Source of the DNA: Nyssa sinensis
Taxonomy: Eukaryota; Streptophyta; Magnoliopsida; Cornales; Nyssaceae
NCBI GenBank assembly: GCA_008638375.1
Contig: CM018036.1
Span: forward strand, 4,650,392 to 4,714,391
DNA length: 64,000 nucleotides
Direction of reading: 5' to 3'
Part shown: piece by piece, positions 11,259-23,100 of the stretch
Numbering within the stretch: position 1 is the first letter of the stretch
Layout: each line of letters begins with the position of its first letter
Notes under the pieces: generated by a model
Told to the model about the DNA's origin: nothing
The model's input: the letters and a program-made list of their open reading frames with translations, nothing else
The model's database searches: none
Position numbers and translations under genes: made by a program

Positions 11259-11904
11259 AATATCACATTTTATATGGACTCTATCTTATAGTAGCATTAT
11301 TCTAATAAGAAATAAGTTGGTATTAAATTAGGCAAAGTTTAGATCAATATTTTCTTCGGTATAGTTTTTTTTTTAGTAATGCTACTAAGAACTCGTTTGT
11401 ATATATACAAAGAATACTCTTTTTTCATTAAATATTTTAAGAATTTAAATTTTATTTAATACAATCATTTTAATATTGAATACACATTAATCTCTAAAAA
11501 AATTAATAAATAGAAGACTTATTCGCATATGTAAATGAATTCTTAGGATATGTTTAGTGTGGCATGTCTGGCCCAAAATCAAAGTGAGGCCAACTCTTCA
11601 TTCTTTTAGTGCTGCTTTCAAGAGCTTTTGAAAAATTATAGGACCAAATCTATCTTTTAATCTCTAAACTACCTTGCCAAACTAACACTTAATATGACAT
11701 TACCTTTTAATATATTTTTTTTCAATGGAACCTTGAATCATTAAATGTATTATGTATCTATCATTAAATAATTCACAACAATCAATCACGGAAGTTAAAA
11801 ATCCACAATTAATACATAAAATATTATACCCACGTAGAAATTATATTAACTAATTAAATTAAAATTTTACTATTAAGAATAACAACCATTTAAAGTGACA
11901 TATA

Positions 11905-11937
<33 letters not shown>

Positions 11938-12093
11938 TCCAGAGAGAATATCTCCATCCGACAGGGCCAGAAGGATAGACCGATAGGCTATACTAGAAAT
12001 GAGTGGCTATCTTCTAAGACACTCAGTTGGGTCTGAATTAATAAAGAGACAACATAGGAAAAATGTCCCCAACAGAGAGAGAGATAGAGAGCC

Positions 12094-12427
12094 ATGGCCA
12101 GCACAATCGCACTTGCACCCACTTGCTCTTGGTCCTCTATTTGGTCCCAATACACTAAACCCACTTTCCGAATTGGTTTTAGGGTTAGGGCATCATCAGC
12201 ATCAGCATCATCCTCGTCAACTGCTATGGCCACCAAAGTGGTTCCCGCCGTCATAGTAGGAGGTGGGCGTGTAGGAAGAGCTTTGCAAGATATGGGCAAC
12301 GGTGATGATTTTCTGGTGAAGAGAGGCGAATCTGTGCCGCTTGATTTCGCTGGTCCTATCTTGGTCTGCACAAGGAACGATGATCTCGAGGCCGTTCTTC
12401 AGTCCACTCCTCAGTCTCGATGGAGCG
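12094..12427 (+). CDS. Plastid-type gene exon 1
   Basis: It has 111 codons plus one base, start ATG in the context GCCATGGCC and donor GTACCC at 12428. It includes the putative transit peptide and the GGGRVGRA motif. A second ATG (residue 45, AMATKVVP) sits at the likely start of the mature part. Confidence 0.85.
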
Positions 12428-15400
12428 GTACCCACCCACCTGATTACTCTTCTTCTATACAATTTCATGAAATTATTTGTTTTTGGATATTTGTTTCTTT
12501 TAGCTGTATCTCTTTTTTTGTTGTTGGTTTACTTGAAGAATAGCATATAGAGATTATACTCTAATAGTTTCATGATTTTCTAAGTGTTTTTGGTTTGGAA
12601 TTTAAGTAGCTTGCAATGCAATTTCACATTCACTCGCAGTTGTTATATTAAATTAAATGATATGAGTTGAATCTTAAGTAGTTAATCATTGAATTATGAC
12701 TAATTTCATTGAGTTACATGTTTTACTGTACTATCTTGGTTTGTTATTTCATGTGTATAATGGAATTGTCACATTGTTGGCCATAATCTTATTTAAACTG
12801 CTTGGTATTCGAGAGGACTATGATGTATATTTTGGAGGATCCATGCTTGCAAGATACATTTGGGTTCAAATTGCTTGGTATTCGAGATGACTGTGATGTA
12901 TATTTTGGAGGATCCATGCTTGCAAGATACATTTGGGTTATGTTTGATGGATTTGTGATGTAAAATTTCTGAGGATCTATGCTTGCAAGATACATTTGGG
13001 TTATGTTTGATGAGTTTGTTTTTATGTGATGGATCATAACAATCTAGCAGATTTGGTGTTTTTCCAGAATGGAATGCTGGAGCCATGGTTTCATAGTAAA
13101 GGTCTCAGGTGACGCAGACCAAGTTTTGGCATATTTTGCTGTATCAAAGCTCGGTGAACCTCCTGTTGATGGGAAAACGGACACTGATCCCGAGGGACTG
13201 ACAGCGGCTTATGGAAAATGGGCATCGGCTGTGGCTGGAAGATTACAGGCCGGAGGCCTTTCTTGCAAGGTAAAGTATTGATTTTGTATTATATGCCCAT
13301 GCCCAGTTGAGACTAGTTTATGCTCTTGGCTTAAAACTTAAATTAGGATTACATTCAGGGTAATGACAAAATGGAATTAGTTATGGAAGTTTAGGAACAT
13401 CCAGTAAATGATTTGGGAACTTGATTTAATTCTAGATTGTACTGGGAATCATTGGCATGTGCATTGCAAACCCAATTTACTTTGGGAAATCTCTCTTTTA
13501 ACCTCTTTGTTGAAGTTTTAATGGTATGAGGTTCATCTTTCCCTTCTCTCTCTCTCCACCCGCGACTGTCTGTTGGCTAGTGGGTTTCCATCTCCCTATC
13601 TTGCTTGAGTTGTATACTTGCTTTCCTCTATATCTTCTCATCCTATGACTCTTGGGTCACATTTTTAAGGAAAAACAGGTCGAGCATCTGTAGATACCGG
13701 ACACAATTTCCTTTATAATACTGTAGATTAAGACTCTCTTTTTCTAAGTTTTGAAATAACTTTTTTTTTCTTGGTGTGAACTAGGTTCTTGACAAGGAAG
13801 CTTTCCAGAAGCAGATGCTAGAAAAGCTTATATGGATATCAGCATTCATGCTTGTAGGAGCCCGTCATCCTGGAGCAACTGTTGGTGTTGTGGAGAAGGA
13901 ATTTCGCTCTGAGGTAAGCCCTCCTTTGCTCTTAACAATTGTTTGAAATGTTGAATCAATACCATTGGATATGCTCATTAATCATTTTGCCTGAAAAGAA
14001 AAAAGTAATGAAAAATCTGCTCTTGTTATGACATGGCAAAATCAACTTTGATAAATGTAAATTACTTGTCTGGACACGGCCAACTGTCATAGTTGGTGAA
14101 GTCTCTTGGAGGTCACACAAGATACTAGGATTTAAGTCTTTGTAGGAGTGCAAACAGTGTCTTCACCGGCTCACACTATACCATTGCCTACGAACTGTTC
14201 ACTTCTCAGTGGGCTTTGGCTACTAAGCATTTTACCAATCTCGTTATCTCATGAGAGATCTTTGATCTGAACCAAATTTACTTAAAGGGCTGGAACCGCC
14301 ATTTTGTTTAAGGAACACGTGAAGCATGGGCCTATGGCATTTTAATTTAACAGCATACTGGATTGAGGTGAGATGATTGTAATGGGACTTGGCCTTGGAT
14401 CCCTCACAATCATTAAGCCAATTTTATTGGAAACCACAAACTTTTAGTTTAACTAGATTCGTGTGAGATTGAGACTCCTTGCTTTTGTTTCCATTTTTTT
14501 CTAGAGAACTGAAATTATTATATTGTGAATGGTCCAACATGTGATAACTACCAGCTCATATGTTCTAGATCACTTGCATCAACATGTGTAGAATCATGGC
14601 ATCTCAGCACCATAGATAGTCCTTGCTTGAGATAACTGTTTGTAGAACCCAACTCCTTAAAGGGTGGCTTTCCATTGTTTGTATTATTCGTGCTAGTTCA
14701 AGTTTTTTGCCAACCAGAGCATTTTTTTGTTTGTTTGTGGAACTGTTGCTTGACTTGTTGGACATTAAACATGGTAGTGTATAGATATCACTAGTAGTTA
14801 GCGGGTCAAGGTCGGGGAGTCGGAGTTGGGGTTTAGGCTGTCTGACCTAGTCTATTTGTCAATTGGGTTGTGGGTTCAGGTTTTGTGGAGTGTTTAGAAC
14901 AATTTTCTTGTTTGGTTGCCTGGTTGGGTTTAGGTCGAATGCATTTATATGATTCGGTTGGGTCTCTCACAGGCAGCGCCCTGGTTCACTTCCCTTGCAT
15001 TTAAACTCATTTACTTACCTACCCACCCATTCGACCGTTTCAGATGCATTACGGTTATGTAAACGTGTAGCCAAGAGGAAGTGAAGTCTGAAATTTAATA
15101 TGCTTTCAGGTGTCTAGCCTCATTGCCGAATTGGCATCTGCAGCAGCAGCTGAGAAAGGGATAGTGTTTGAAGACGCCATGGAAGATAGATTATGTGCTT
15201 ATTCACGGGCAGTTGCTCACTTTCCAACAGCAGTTAAAGAGGTAATGATTGCAAATTCCCAGTAATATAATTGGCACAATGATGAGTTAGTGTTTCTGAC
15301 CATTAAGTCTGTGCCATCAATGCTTGCAGTTCAAATGGAGAAATGGTTGGTTTTATTTGCTCTCAGAAAAGGCAATTGCAGAAGGGAAACCAGATCCATG

Positions 15401-15443
15401 TCCATTACATACAGCATGGCTCAAAGAAATAAAAGTTATCTAG
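12094..15443 (+). CDS. Plastid-targeted Rossmann-type (ketopantoate reductase-like) protein of unknown function, frameshifted in exon 2
   Basis: Exons are 12094-12427, 13051-13269, 13785-13913, 15110-15241 and 15330-15443 (stop TAG 15441-15443), all GT-AG. They would give about 308 residues. The first 45 or so residues are Ser/Ala/Thr-rich with arginines and few acids, fitting a chloroplast transit peptide. Then VPAVIVGGGRVGRALQDMG gives a dinucleotide-binding glycine motif. Exons 2-5 carry conserved stretches: DLVFFQNGMLEPWF, GARHPGATVGVVEKE, EDRLCAYSRAVAHFPTAVKE, FKWRNGWFY. I recognise a conserved plant family related in fold to ketopantoate reductase/6PGDH but know no established function or symbol. 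Exon 2 has one extra base near 13101-13110: the incoming frame reaches TGA at 13110-13112, while GDADQVLAYF onwards is in the +1-shifted frame. The gene is therefore broken here or the base is an error. Confidence 0.82.
12800..13009. repeat. About 73-bp tandem repeat, 2.8 copies, in intron 1 of the plastid-type gene
   Basis: Units start at 12800 and 12873 (GCTTGGTATTCGAGA...), and a third partial unit ends near 13009. All share GAGGATC(C/T)ATGCTTGCAAG followed by ATACATTTGGGTT. Minus-strand open frames across this area are only the repeat being translated. Confidence 0.85.
13051..13269 (+). CDS. Plastid-type gene exon 2 (contains the frameshift)
   Basis: Acceptor GCAG is at 13047-13050 and donor GTAAAG begins at 13270. 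The first part reads DLVFFQNGMLEPWFHSKGL in the frame set by exon 1. The second part reads GDADQVLAYFAVSKLGEPPV in the frame used by exons 3-5. The two frames differ by one base around GGTCTCAGGTGAC. Confidence 0.83.
13785..13913 (+). CDS. Plastid-type gene exon 3
   Basis: Forty-three codons run from VLDKEAFQKQML to EKEFRSE with donor GTAAGC. Phase 0 at both ends. Confidence 0.88.
13914..15109. other. Intron 3 of the plastid-type gene
   Basis: This 1.2-kb intron holds a G/T-rich stretch (about 14790-14970) with repeated GGGT and GGTT words that may be a decayed transposon end. Nothing else is identifiable. Confidence 0.5.
15110..15241 (+). CDS. Plastid-type gene exon 4
   Basis: Forty-four codons run from VSSLIAELASAAAAEKG to HFPTAVKE between TTTCAG and GTAATG. 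Confidence 0.88.
15330..15443 (+). CDS. Plastid-type gene exon 5 with stop
   Basis: Thirty-seven codons from FKWRNGWFYLLSEKAIAEG to LKEIKVI, then TAG. The acceptor is TTGCAG at 15324-15329. Confidence 0.88.
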   Translation, partial: FKWRNGWFYLLSEKAIAEGKPDPCPLHTAWLKEIKVI

Positions 15444-17120
15444 AATTAACTTAAGTGTGTATTAATCGAAACTCATAACTTTTAGAGGAATGACCGGCAA
15501 ATATCATCAAAGGTGGTTTTTTTTATTTATTTATTTTTCCTCATATCATCTATGGAGTCTATGTGTTTCCTTCTCAGGGTGTTTCTAGCTCTAATGTCTG
15601 AATTCTTGAGATCTTGCTATCAAAGCAATTGAATCACTTGTCTGTGGTGCACAATTGTGCGTTATATATTGATCATTTATGATGTGGGAAGATAGGGGAA
15701 TGACAAAAGCACAGCTCACCCTTTTTTCACAGTTGATAGTTCATGGAACTGGTGATCAGTCAGAGAATGAACAGTCGGAGGATGAATCAGAGAGGAGAGT
15801 CTTCCATGTCAGATGGTGAGGGTTCACGGGGTAAAATACCAAAGAGAAAACAAGGACAATCTAAAGACTCTGAGAGATTCGTTAGGAGTATGGGGGTGCT
15901 GGATGTATGTGAATTGAGATCACTGCAAGGGTAGTTTCCTTGGTAGTTTAACAGTTGTGGGAGAGTACAGTGTGAAGAGTCTTATTAATATTACTATTCA
16001 TAATGACATGAAAAAACTTATTTATAGTAGTCTTAACACATAAGGTAGTTAAAGGGTGACATTATTTGTAATAAACTTCTCATTGTAAATATAGTCTAAA
16101 GTAAGGTTAGCTGGAAATTTGTTGTGGAAAGTGACAAAAGGTTATAAAAGATTTAAAGAATCTTGTCAGAATCTCTTTCTTCTCAAAGATTTTAGGTGTT
16201 TCATGCTCGGGTGGGTGATGCGAATCACCTTGGGAGAACCCAATATTTTAGCTTTCATATTACAAAATTTTGAATATTTCAATTAGTAAATTTACAATGC
16301 ATTTATACACCATTGTAGCATGTACAAATTCTAAGAGTCTCTCAAATACCTACTCCTAGGCAATTATGAAATGAAGGGACACAGAGTTCACCGAGAGAAA
16401 CTTCATTAAATCGAAGAGATTTGGCCAAATTTGGGAGTCATTTAATAACTCAACCTGGTTTGACACAATACTACCAAGTTTAGGAGCCAAGATTGGCTCA
16501 ACCAAACTTAAGCTTGTATTATTGCATTAAGTTCAGAAACTAAGAGTAGCTCAACCAAGATTAGACGCACAAGAGTGGATCATCCAACAGTTGAAAACTC
16601 ACTCTAAAATTGCTTCACTGTTTGAGTTATTGATAACTTCTTCAGTGGAGGCTTTATTGACATGTGTCAACGTGAGACTGAGCCACATGTAGTAGTTTGG
16701 CACCATCGCTTTGAGAATTGATAAAAGGGATGGTCAATTAGAAGTTTCCACCTCTTTCCTAGTGGGTTTCAAGAATGTTCATCAAGGTAGTGAGAAAATG
16801 TAATGTTGAGTTTGATGATGCACTTCTTCCAATTTATAAACAAAAGAATAAAAACAAAGAAAAAGAAAACCAAACTACATTATAAGCTCTTCTGAAACTA
16901 AGTTACAAGTTCTCCCCATGTTTTCATTGCAAGATTATTGTGTACAGAGTTTACGATTCAAATATTGTTCGGCATAGCCTCAAAACAAAGAAAGACGTCA
17001 ATGCCGAAGGGCATAATTCGAATACTGCCGTTGGAAAATGGCAGGATAACAGTAAGAAAGGTATTAACTAGATACCAGTGTGCACTTCTTTGATAGATAG
17101 AGAAGCGGTCATTTCCAATT
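15444..17120. other. Convergent intergenic region with LTR-like repeat
   Basis: This is the 3' side of both neighbouring genes. About 15890-16720 resembles 38010-38790 in the same orientation (shared TTCATAATGACA, TTATTTATAGTAGTC, GAGAACCCAATA.TTTAGC), so it is probably a decayed LTR or other dispersed repeat. The 62-codon open frame at 15743 has no recognisable similarity. Confidence 0.5.
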
Positions 17121-17183
17121 TTAGTGACTTTTGTGCAATATCTTGTCAGCAATTGGGAATTCAGGAGCTATATCCACAGGAAC
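17121..17183 (-). CDS. NUDT3: NUDT3-type last exon and stop
   Basis: Twenty codons, [20 protein letters not shown], then TAA at 17123-17121. The acceptor is TTTCAG at 17189-17184. Confidence 0.92.
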   Translation of the reverse strand, partial: VPVDIAPEFPIADKILHKSH

Positions 17184-20100
17184 CTGAAAGACATTATGAA
17201 GAAACAAGAAATGAGTAAGAAAACACAAAGTACAATGAAAAGACTATATATTTTCCAAACTTAGGCCACTAATAGAAGGGATTTTAGTGTACGGGACCTA
17301 GAGGTTCAACTAACTTTTATCTGCTGTAAATTCCATTTCACTGCATCTGACAAGCAAATATATATTGATATGTACAATCTTAATATAGGTTGAAGTGATG
17401 CCAACAACTATTTATCCTTAAAAATCTTATCACAATCTTTCTTGGAGCTTTGAGAGAAGAATGTGTCCTAAAAAAATTATGTGTTGATCCCAGTATTTCT
17501 CTCAGAAAATTGTTAGAACACATATTTCATAAATGCAAACATGCTACTTGGCTTTCAGCCGAATTGCTACTGCTACAACATAATAATAATAAAGCAAGAA
17601 TTGAGAAGCTCTCTAAATGTTAAATAACCTTGTTTCAGTATTGACTTAAATGAATGAAACAAACAAAAGATGTACACAAGTAAAACTAAAACAACTTCAA
17701 CCTAAGAGACTAAAGGAGAATACACCCTAATCACTTGCAGAAAGTTGACTCTTCAGAAGGAAAAAAAAAAAAAAAAAGGAGAGAGTTTAGTCACTGCCCC
17801 ATTAGCAAAAGGGCCAGGAAACAACACATACTTGTCCTAACTACCCTTAGCTTTATACCTAATGCACCAATCAAAAATTTCCCACTCTCCTGGGATCGAG
17901 CCAAAAAGGTCCCTACTTCTTGATGCTTCCACTGCAAAAAAAAAAAAATACATTCACTTTGGCTGACATCATTTATGTCAGAGCGTTTTGGCAAGGTATC
18001 AGCCTACTCCCACTAAGAGCAAAAGAAATGATTAGATTGAATAGCAAAGGCAATATTTCCCACCATTAGAGACGGCCTACAGAAATTTCATGAAGCAAAA
18101 CAATAGCTGACCATCATTAGCATGTAGTAGAAGTATGCCAGGTTAGTGTAGATAGTTTTGGATTTAGAATGCCTTTATGGTTATCCATTTAGAATGACTT
18201 TCCCTTTTTCTACACTGGAAATTATTCTTTAGATGAAAAAACTTTAATTTCAGATCGCCATAATCCAATGAAATAATACTTTTTGTATTTTTTATTTTAA
18301 AGTTCTATCTTGAGAGATACATGATTTTGTGAAGTACAGTTAAAAGTTGAGTAGGATTTTTACTTAATTTAGGGACTACGAGGTTTTGCAAATAAGCTAA
18401 CCAACCAAGTACAATTCCAAATTGTGAGAGTTACAATGAGAAATATAATTGAACCCCATGGTTTGATGATCCATCCCCATAAATAGCAGACATAAGAAGG
18501 GGGGGGAAACACACAAAAGAACCTGGCACTGCATTTTAAAACTGATACCACTTGCCATTACCTACTTCACGTTACATGCCATGCTGAAATACATAACCGA
18601 TTATTAACATAAATTTCAAGCATGAGGGCCTAAAGTCAATTCCAAAACCCAACCCCCTTGTCAAAGCTCGTACTTGGTGGGGGGCATGCCTAATGCTTTA
18701 CAAATGGGGAATGTCATCTTCAACATTAAAAATAATTCCAATCTGATGTAAATTTATGGATTAGCCACTAACATATTAAAACCCATACCTGAATCTTTTC
18801 CAATTTTTCCAACGCAACTTTCAATGGTTGTGTCATTTTACAATATTTCTGAAGAAGCATTCCTGCAGAATCTTTGTCACCTTTCGCCTGTATGGTAAGT
18901 ATCTCCCTACTCAAGCTCTCAACTGCACTTTCAACCTTTCAATAAGAAAAGAAAATTTATGCCTTCATTATATCAATTTAAATAAAATAGTCGAAAAAAG
19001 AACAAATTCGAAGGAGCTTTACCTTAGCAAAGTCAACAGAAAATGTTTCGTCAGGATGCAAAATAAAAGCTCCTTTCTCGAATAACCAGTTAAACTGCAG
19101 TGCTTGTCCTTTGCTGAAAATATTCAGTGATATCCAATGTTTAGTGAGATCGACACTATAAAGTGGATAAGATAGGTTGAATAACTAGCTTACCCATGAG
19201 CTTCATCTAATCCAAAACGCACTGAGCGGAAGCATCCTGCAAGGAAAGAAACATACATAGACTTGACAAGACCCTTTGGAAGCAAACCCTGGCCCTCGCA
19301 AAAGGAAAATGTCAAGAAAAAATATGGTATATTAGCCTTGAACCATACAAGGTTCCTAGAATAGAAATCTACAATTAAATAAAATAAGCATCAGAGACTG
19401 AACAAGTAAATAAATTTTTTTGAATAAAATGAGATCTGACATCCTTCAACCTCTAGATGCATTTCTCTCTGATGGTAGATCCAAATTTGGAAATTATGAT
19501 CCTTGTAGAGAAATTTTAGGCCCATTACTTGGTACATAGGTTAAAACTTTGGCTGTTAAGTGTGAAAGTGAGGGTTCACATCTAAGGTAGCCACTTTGTG
19601 CAGATAATGCAAAAGTTCAGGTTTGTACCTACTCCACTCTTCCAGAACACTTGATTAATCTGGACCATCACTGAGAAACTGAAATTTTTTTTGAAAAAAA
19701 AAATCTTAGAGAAATTTTAGATATAGCTGACTGAGAGCAGCCAGCCATTTTATACAAATAATGCCAAGATTAGGTCTATCTCCAGTGTACCCTTGCCAGC
19801 ACAACCTGCATTTGGAGGACCAACTTTGGGTAAATGCTTTGTATATTTTATGATTAAAAGTCAAAACTCAATCTCAACTGAGATCCTTGAAGCCAAATAC
19901 AGGGGGTTTGGCCCTACAAATCCTTTCCTGCCATGCAGTCTGATCTCTACCAATAAATTGACATCCACAAAAATTTGATTAGGATGAATCAACCTTAGCA
20001 TATTTCTAGAGTGGGAATGTTTAGAAGAAGTTCCCCATGCCACCAGCCTAGAGGGAGTTTGGCCCACTGTCGGGCAGTCCCGGAATAGCGGCATGGAGAG

Positions 20101-23100
20101 GAAGCTCCTCTCTGGAGCTTTGGCCAAAACGCTGGTTTTCGGCTTTGAAAACGCTCCACGAAACTGGAGCCCTACTTGAATAATGCTGCATGTGCATCAT
20201 TGTTTGACCAGATCAACATGCAGTATCACACTGCCAAGAAACACTAATCTTTTTTGAAGATATCAAGCCCATTGCAAGCCAGACAGATAATTTAGTTGAG
20301 CATGGGCCAAGATAGTGCACTCTTTTAAACAGACGACAGCCTAGCAGGTTCACTCAAATCTGACTGCTTTATTCCAAGGTTCTGCTTAATATCCCATCAA
20401 CCAGATAAATCCAAAACTGGATTTAGCACAGCTCAGAAAAAAAGCAGGATTTGAGGAACTAGGAAAATGTATGTTAACAATCCTGAATTGAGATTCAAAA
20501 TTTTCAAAAAAAGTAAATAAATAAGGATCTGGCTGCAGATAATGAGGATTCTCAATGCTTAATAAACATTTTCTTGAGCTAGAAAGCAAAACCTGTTCGA
20601 TTCTTGCCTCTCAAGACTAATAATTATCAAAGAGCCATCATCATTCTTAGTACGTTACTACATATGTAGGTCAAAGATTATAAAAAAAATACAACCACGA
20701 ACCATGAATGGAGACAGCCAGAACAGATGTAAAAACATGATTTGTCAACACTTCATTCTTTTTACTTTTAACATGCATGGAAAATTAATGCAGCCCTAGG
20801 GTTACGAAAAGCCTTCTATAATCAGTGAACTTTATGTGAACAAACCTTAAAAACACTGCTCAACTAGGCATGCTATAATCACCAAACAAATAGAACATCA
20901 AGAACGATCAATATTCTGCAGAAATTAATTTTGCAAGAAAATTTTTACCAATGAAACTTCAATCAAACCACTCTACCTAAAAATCAAGCAGTCCATTACA
21001 TACAAATGAACTGTACAAACCAAATAAAGAAAACACTATAAGCACGAGGGAATCAAGTCTAGCTGGGAGTGAAAGCAAGGGAATTTCTAGAAAGAGCGAA
21101 AGTTTCTAAAACGGGTAATGTAATTGCAGTGCAGACTTCTATGAGCCAGTGAAAGTGCAACAACTTGTTCAGGGAACATTTCCAAGCTTCCAAAAACAAC
21201 CCCACCCACAAGAGTGTGAGAAGATGTTGGAGAAGGAGAACATAAATAAAATAATAGGAGGAGAGAGGAAGAAGAAAGAGAGAGGGGATAGGTGTAGGCA
21301 AAGCCTTTTTTTCTTTTTCTTTGGGGGGGGGGGGGGGGGGGGGGAGTGGGAATCATAGTTTTCCTCAAAATATCCAACCAAACCTCTCTAACATGTTAGA
21401 ATTAAGGATATGAACAAACTAACATAAGATTCTAAGCCTTCGTACCCCCTTGCTTACAAGTCGAAAGCCCAAATGCCATGTCACATGAGCAGTCAGTCAT
21501 ATGCCCGGAATGTGACTACTTAAATGGATGTGCACACCCCACATCACAAGCTCATATATAAAGTAGCTGAAATTAACAAATTAATTACGAATTTTCCGAA
21601 ACTAAATAAAAATTAAATATGCCATAATAATTCCATGCAAAAACATTCCTAATCAAGATCCATGCCATCCACATGAACATGTATTAACTTTTCAGCGGGG
21701 GAAAAAAAGAAAAAAGAAAAAAAAGGCAATTCAATATTAAATATTTTAGCAATAGCATTCTAAAATTACTCATCCTTGATGCAATAAGACATAATTGGCA
21801 CCACAATCCTATTGATACGCTAACTTAACAAAATTGTAAATGCATCAATTGAAGCACAATTGCAAACCATATCAGACACAATATGTAGTCAATAGTCATG
21901 TAAAGCGACATCCATTTAGATTTTTAGTTGCTGACCTGGCCAATTAAAAATTTTAAGGCCCAAAGGCCAACAATATCAGCTTTAGCTTCTTCCAGAGCTG
22001 AGTGGAGTTCTTGCAGCTCCTGTGTCATAAAACAGAAGAAAAGACATGGCAGATCAAAAATAGTACTTTATTAGAAAAAAAAAAATGTTCTTATACAAAG
22101 TAGAAAATTCAAGATTTTCAGTTTTGTATTGTTCTTTTCTTCTTCCTTTTTTTCTTATAAACTCCACTTTCTTTAGATGACTTTTACAAAGTGTGCTATG
22201 GAGAAAGATCCAACATAAAGGGACCTGTATACACTTCCCTTTTCTAATTATATCAAAATTCATAGCTCAGAAATTAAACAATGGCAGTGCATTGACTTGC
22301 AGACAATGAAATCTCTACAAACACACAGGTCACTTCTAGAGTTGCTTAAGTGATGATGACTCTACTCAGAAATCGATGAATTATGGTTGATTGAATAAAA
22401 AATGACGAAACAGTGGAAATGGGATACTAGTTAGATCTACTTTCTACCCAGCCATCATTCAGCTTAGATCTTCTTGATATTCCACACTAAATGTCAAAAC
22501 ATTCGTGGAGCAGTCAAGGACTCCATCCATGAATTTTGAAAGCTCCACTATCTGTAAACACATTTTAGGAAATTATGAATCGATTTCAGCTGGATGTGGC
22601 CAAAGATACATTAATAAACGATGAAAGTTTCTAGTTGATGAAGCTGAAGAAAATGAGGAGAGGAACCTTTTGTAAGTGAGAATTCATATTCTACGGAGAC
22701 TGAAGATCCACCATCAAAGCAAGATTATGTCCCCTAATGGACAATATATCATACTCCTTTTTTTCTCCTGAAATAGGAGACAGAATCAGGTTCTACCATC
22801 TGCAGACATATCATAACCATGATATGCATTTTCTGCCATCAGATATATTTGCTCTGTTGTATCCCAAATCTAATTTATCAATATAAAAAAAGAATTGGAT
22901 ATGCACCCAAAAAGCTCCATGCCATTCCTACACCTTTATCATCACCATACAGTTCTTGTATATAAAACTTTTAACCGTTCAAATCAAACTTTAAAGGTGG
23001 ATCATTTTAGAACATGATTGATTTTCCCTTTCATGCCTAAGAACACCTTGACTGACTACCGATAAAAAATTGCCACCAGTATAATGGCAGCAAGTAGCAA

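Larger units (their letters stand above)
10109..12093. promoter_or_regulatory. Divergent intergenic region between TLP8-type and plastid-type genes
   Basis: This 2-kb spacer separates start codons on opposite strands, so both promoters should lie here. A GA run (10113-10127) lies in the likely TLP8 5' leader. The middle is extremely AT-rich with two tandem duplications (about 10850-10997 and 11053-11257). A TA dinucleotide tract at about 11900-11938 ends about 155 bp before the plus-strand start. No specific promoter element can be assigned with confidence. Confidence 0.5.

Noticed and set aside
12800..13009. Regularly repeated units, considered as a CRISPR-like array
   Set aside because: The units are contiguous tandem copies with no spacers, in a plant intron.
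12789..13086. Minus-strand frames with repeated QMYLAS or NPNVSCKHGSSK units, looking like a repeat protein
   Set aside because: They are translations of the 73-bp intronic tandem repeat in two frames.
21059..21381. Several overlapping frames rich in proline or glycine
   Set aside because: They arise from the long G homopolymer and flanking GA-rich sequence.
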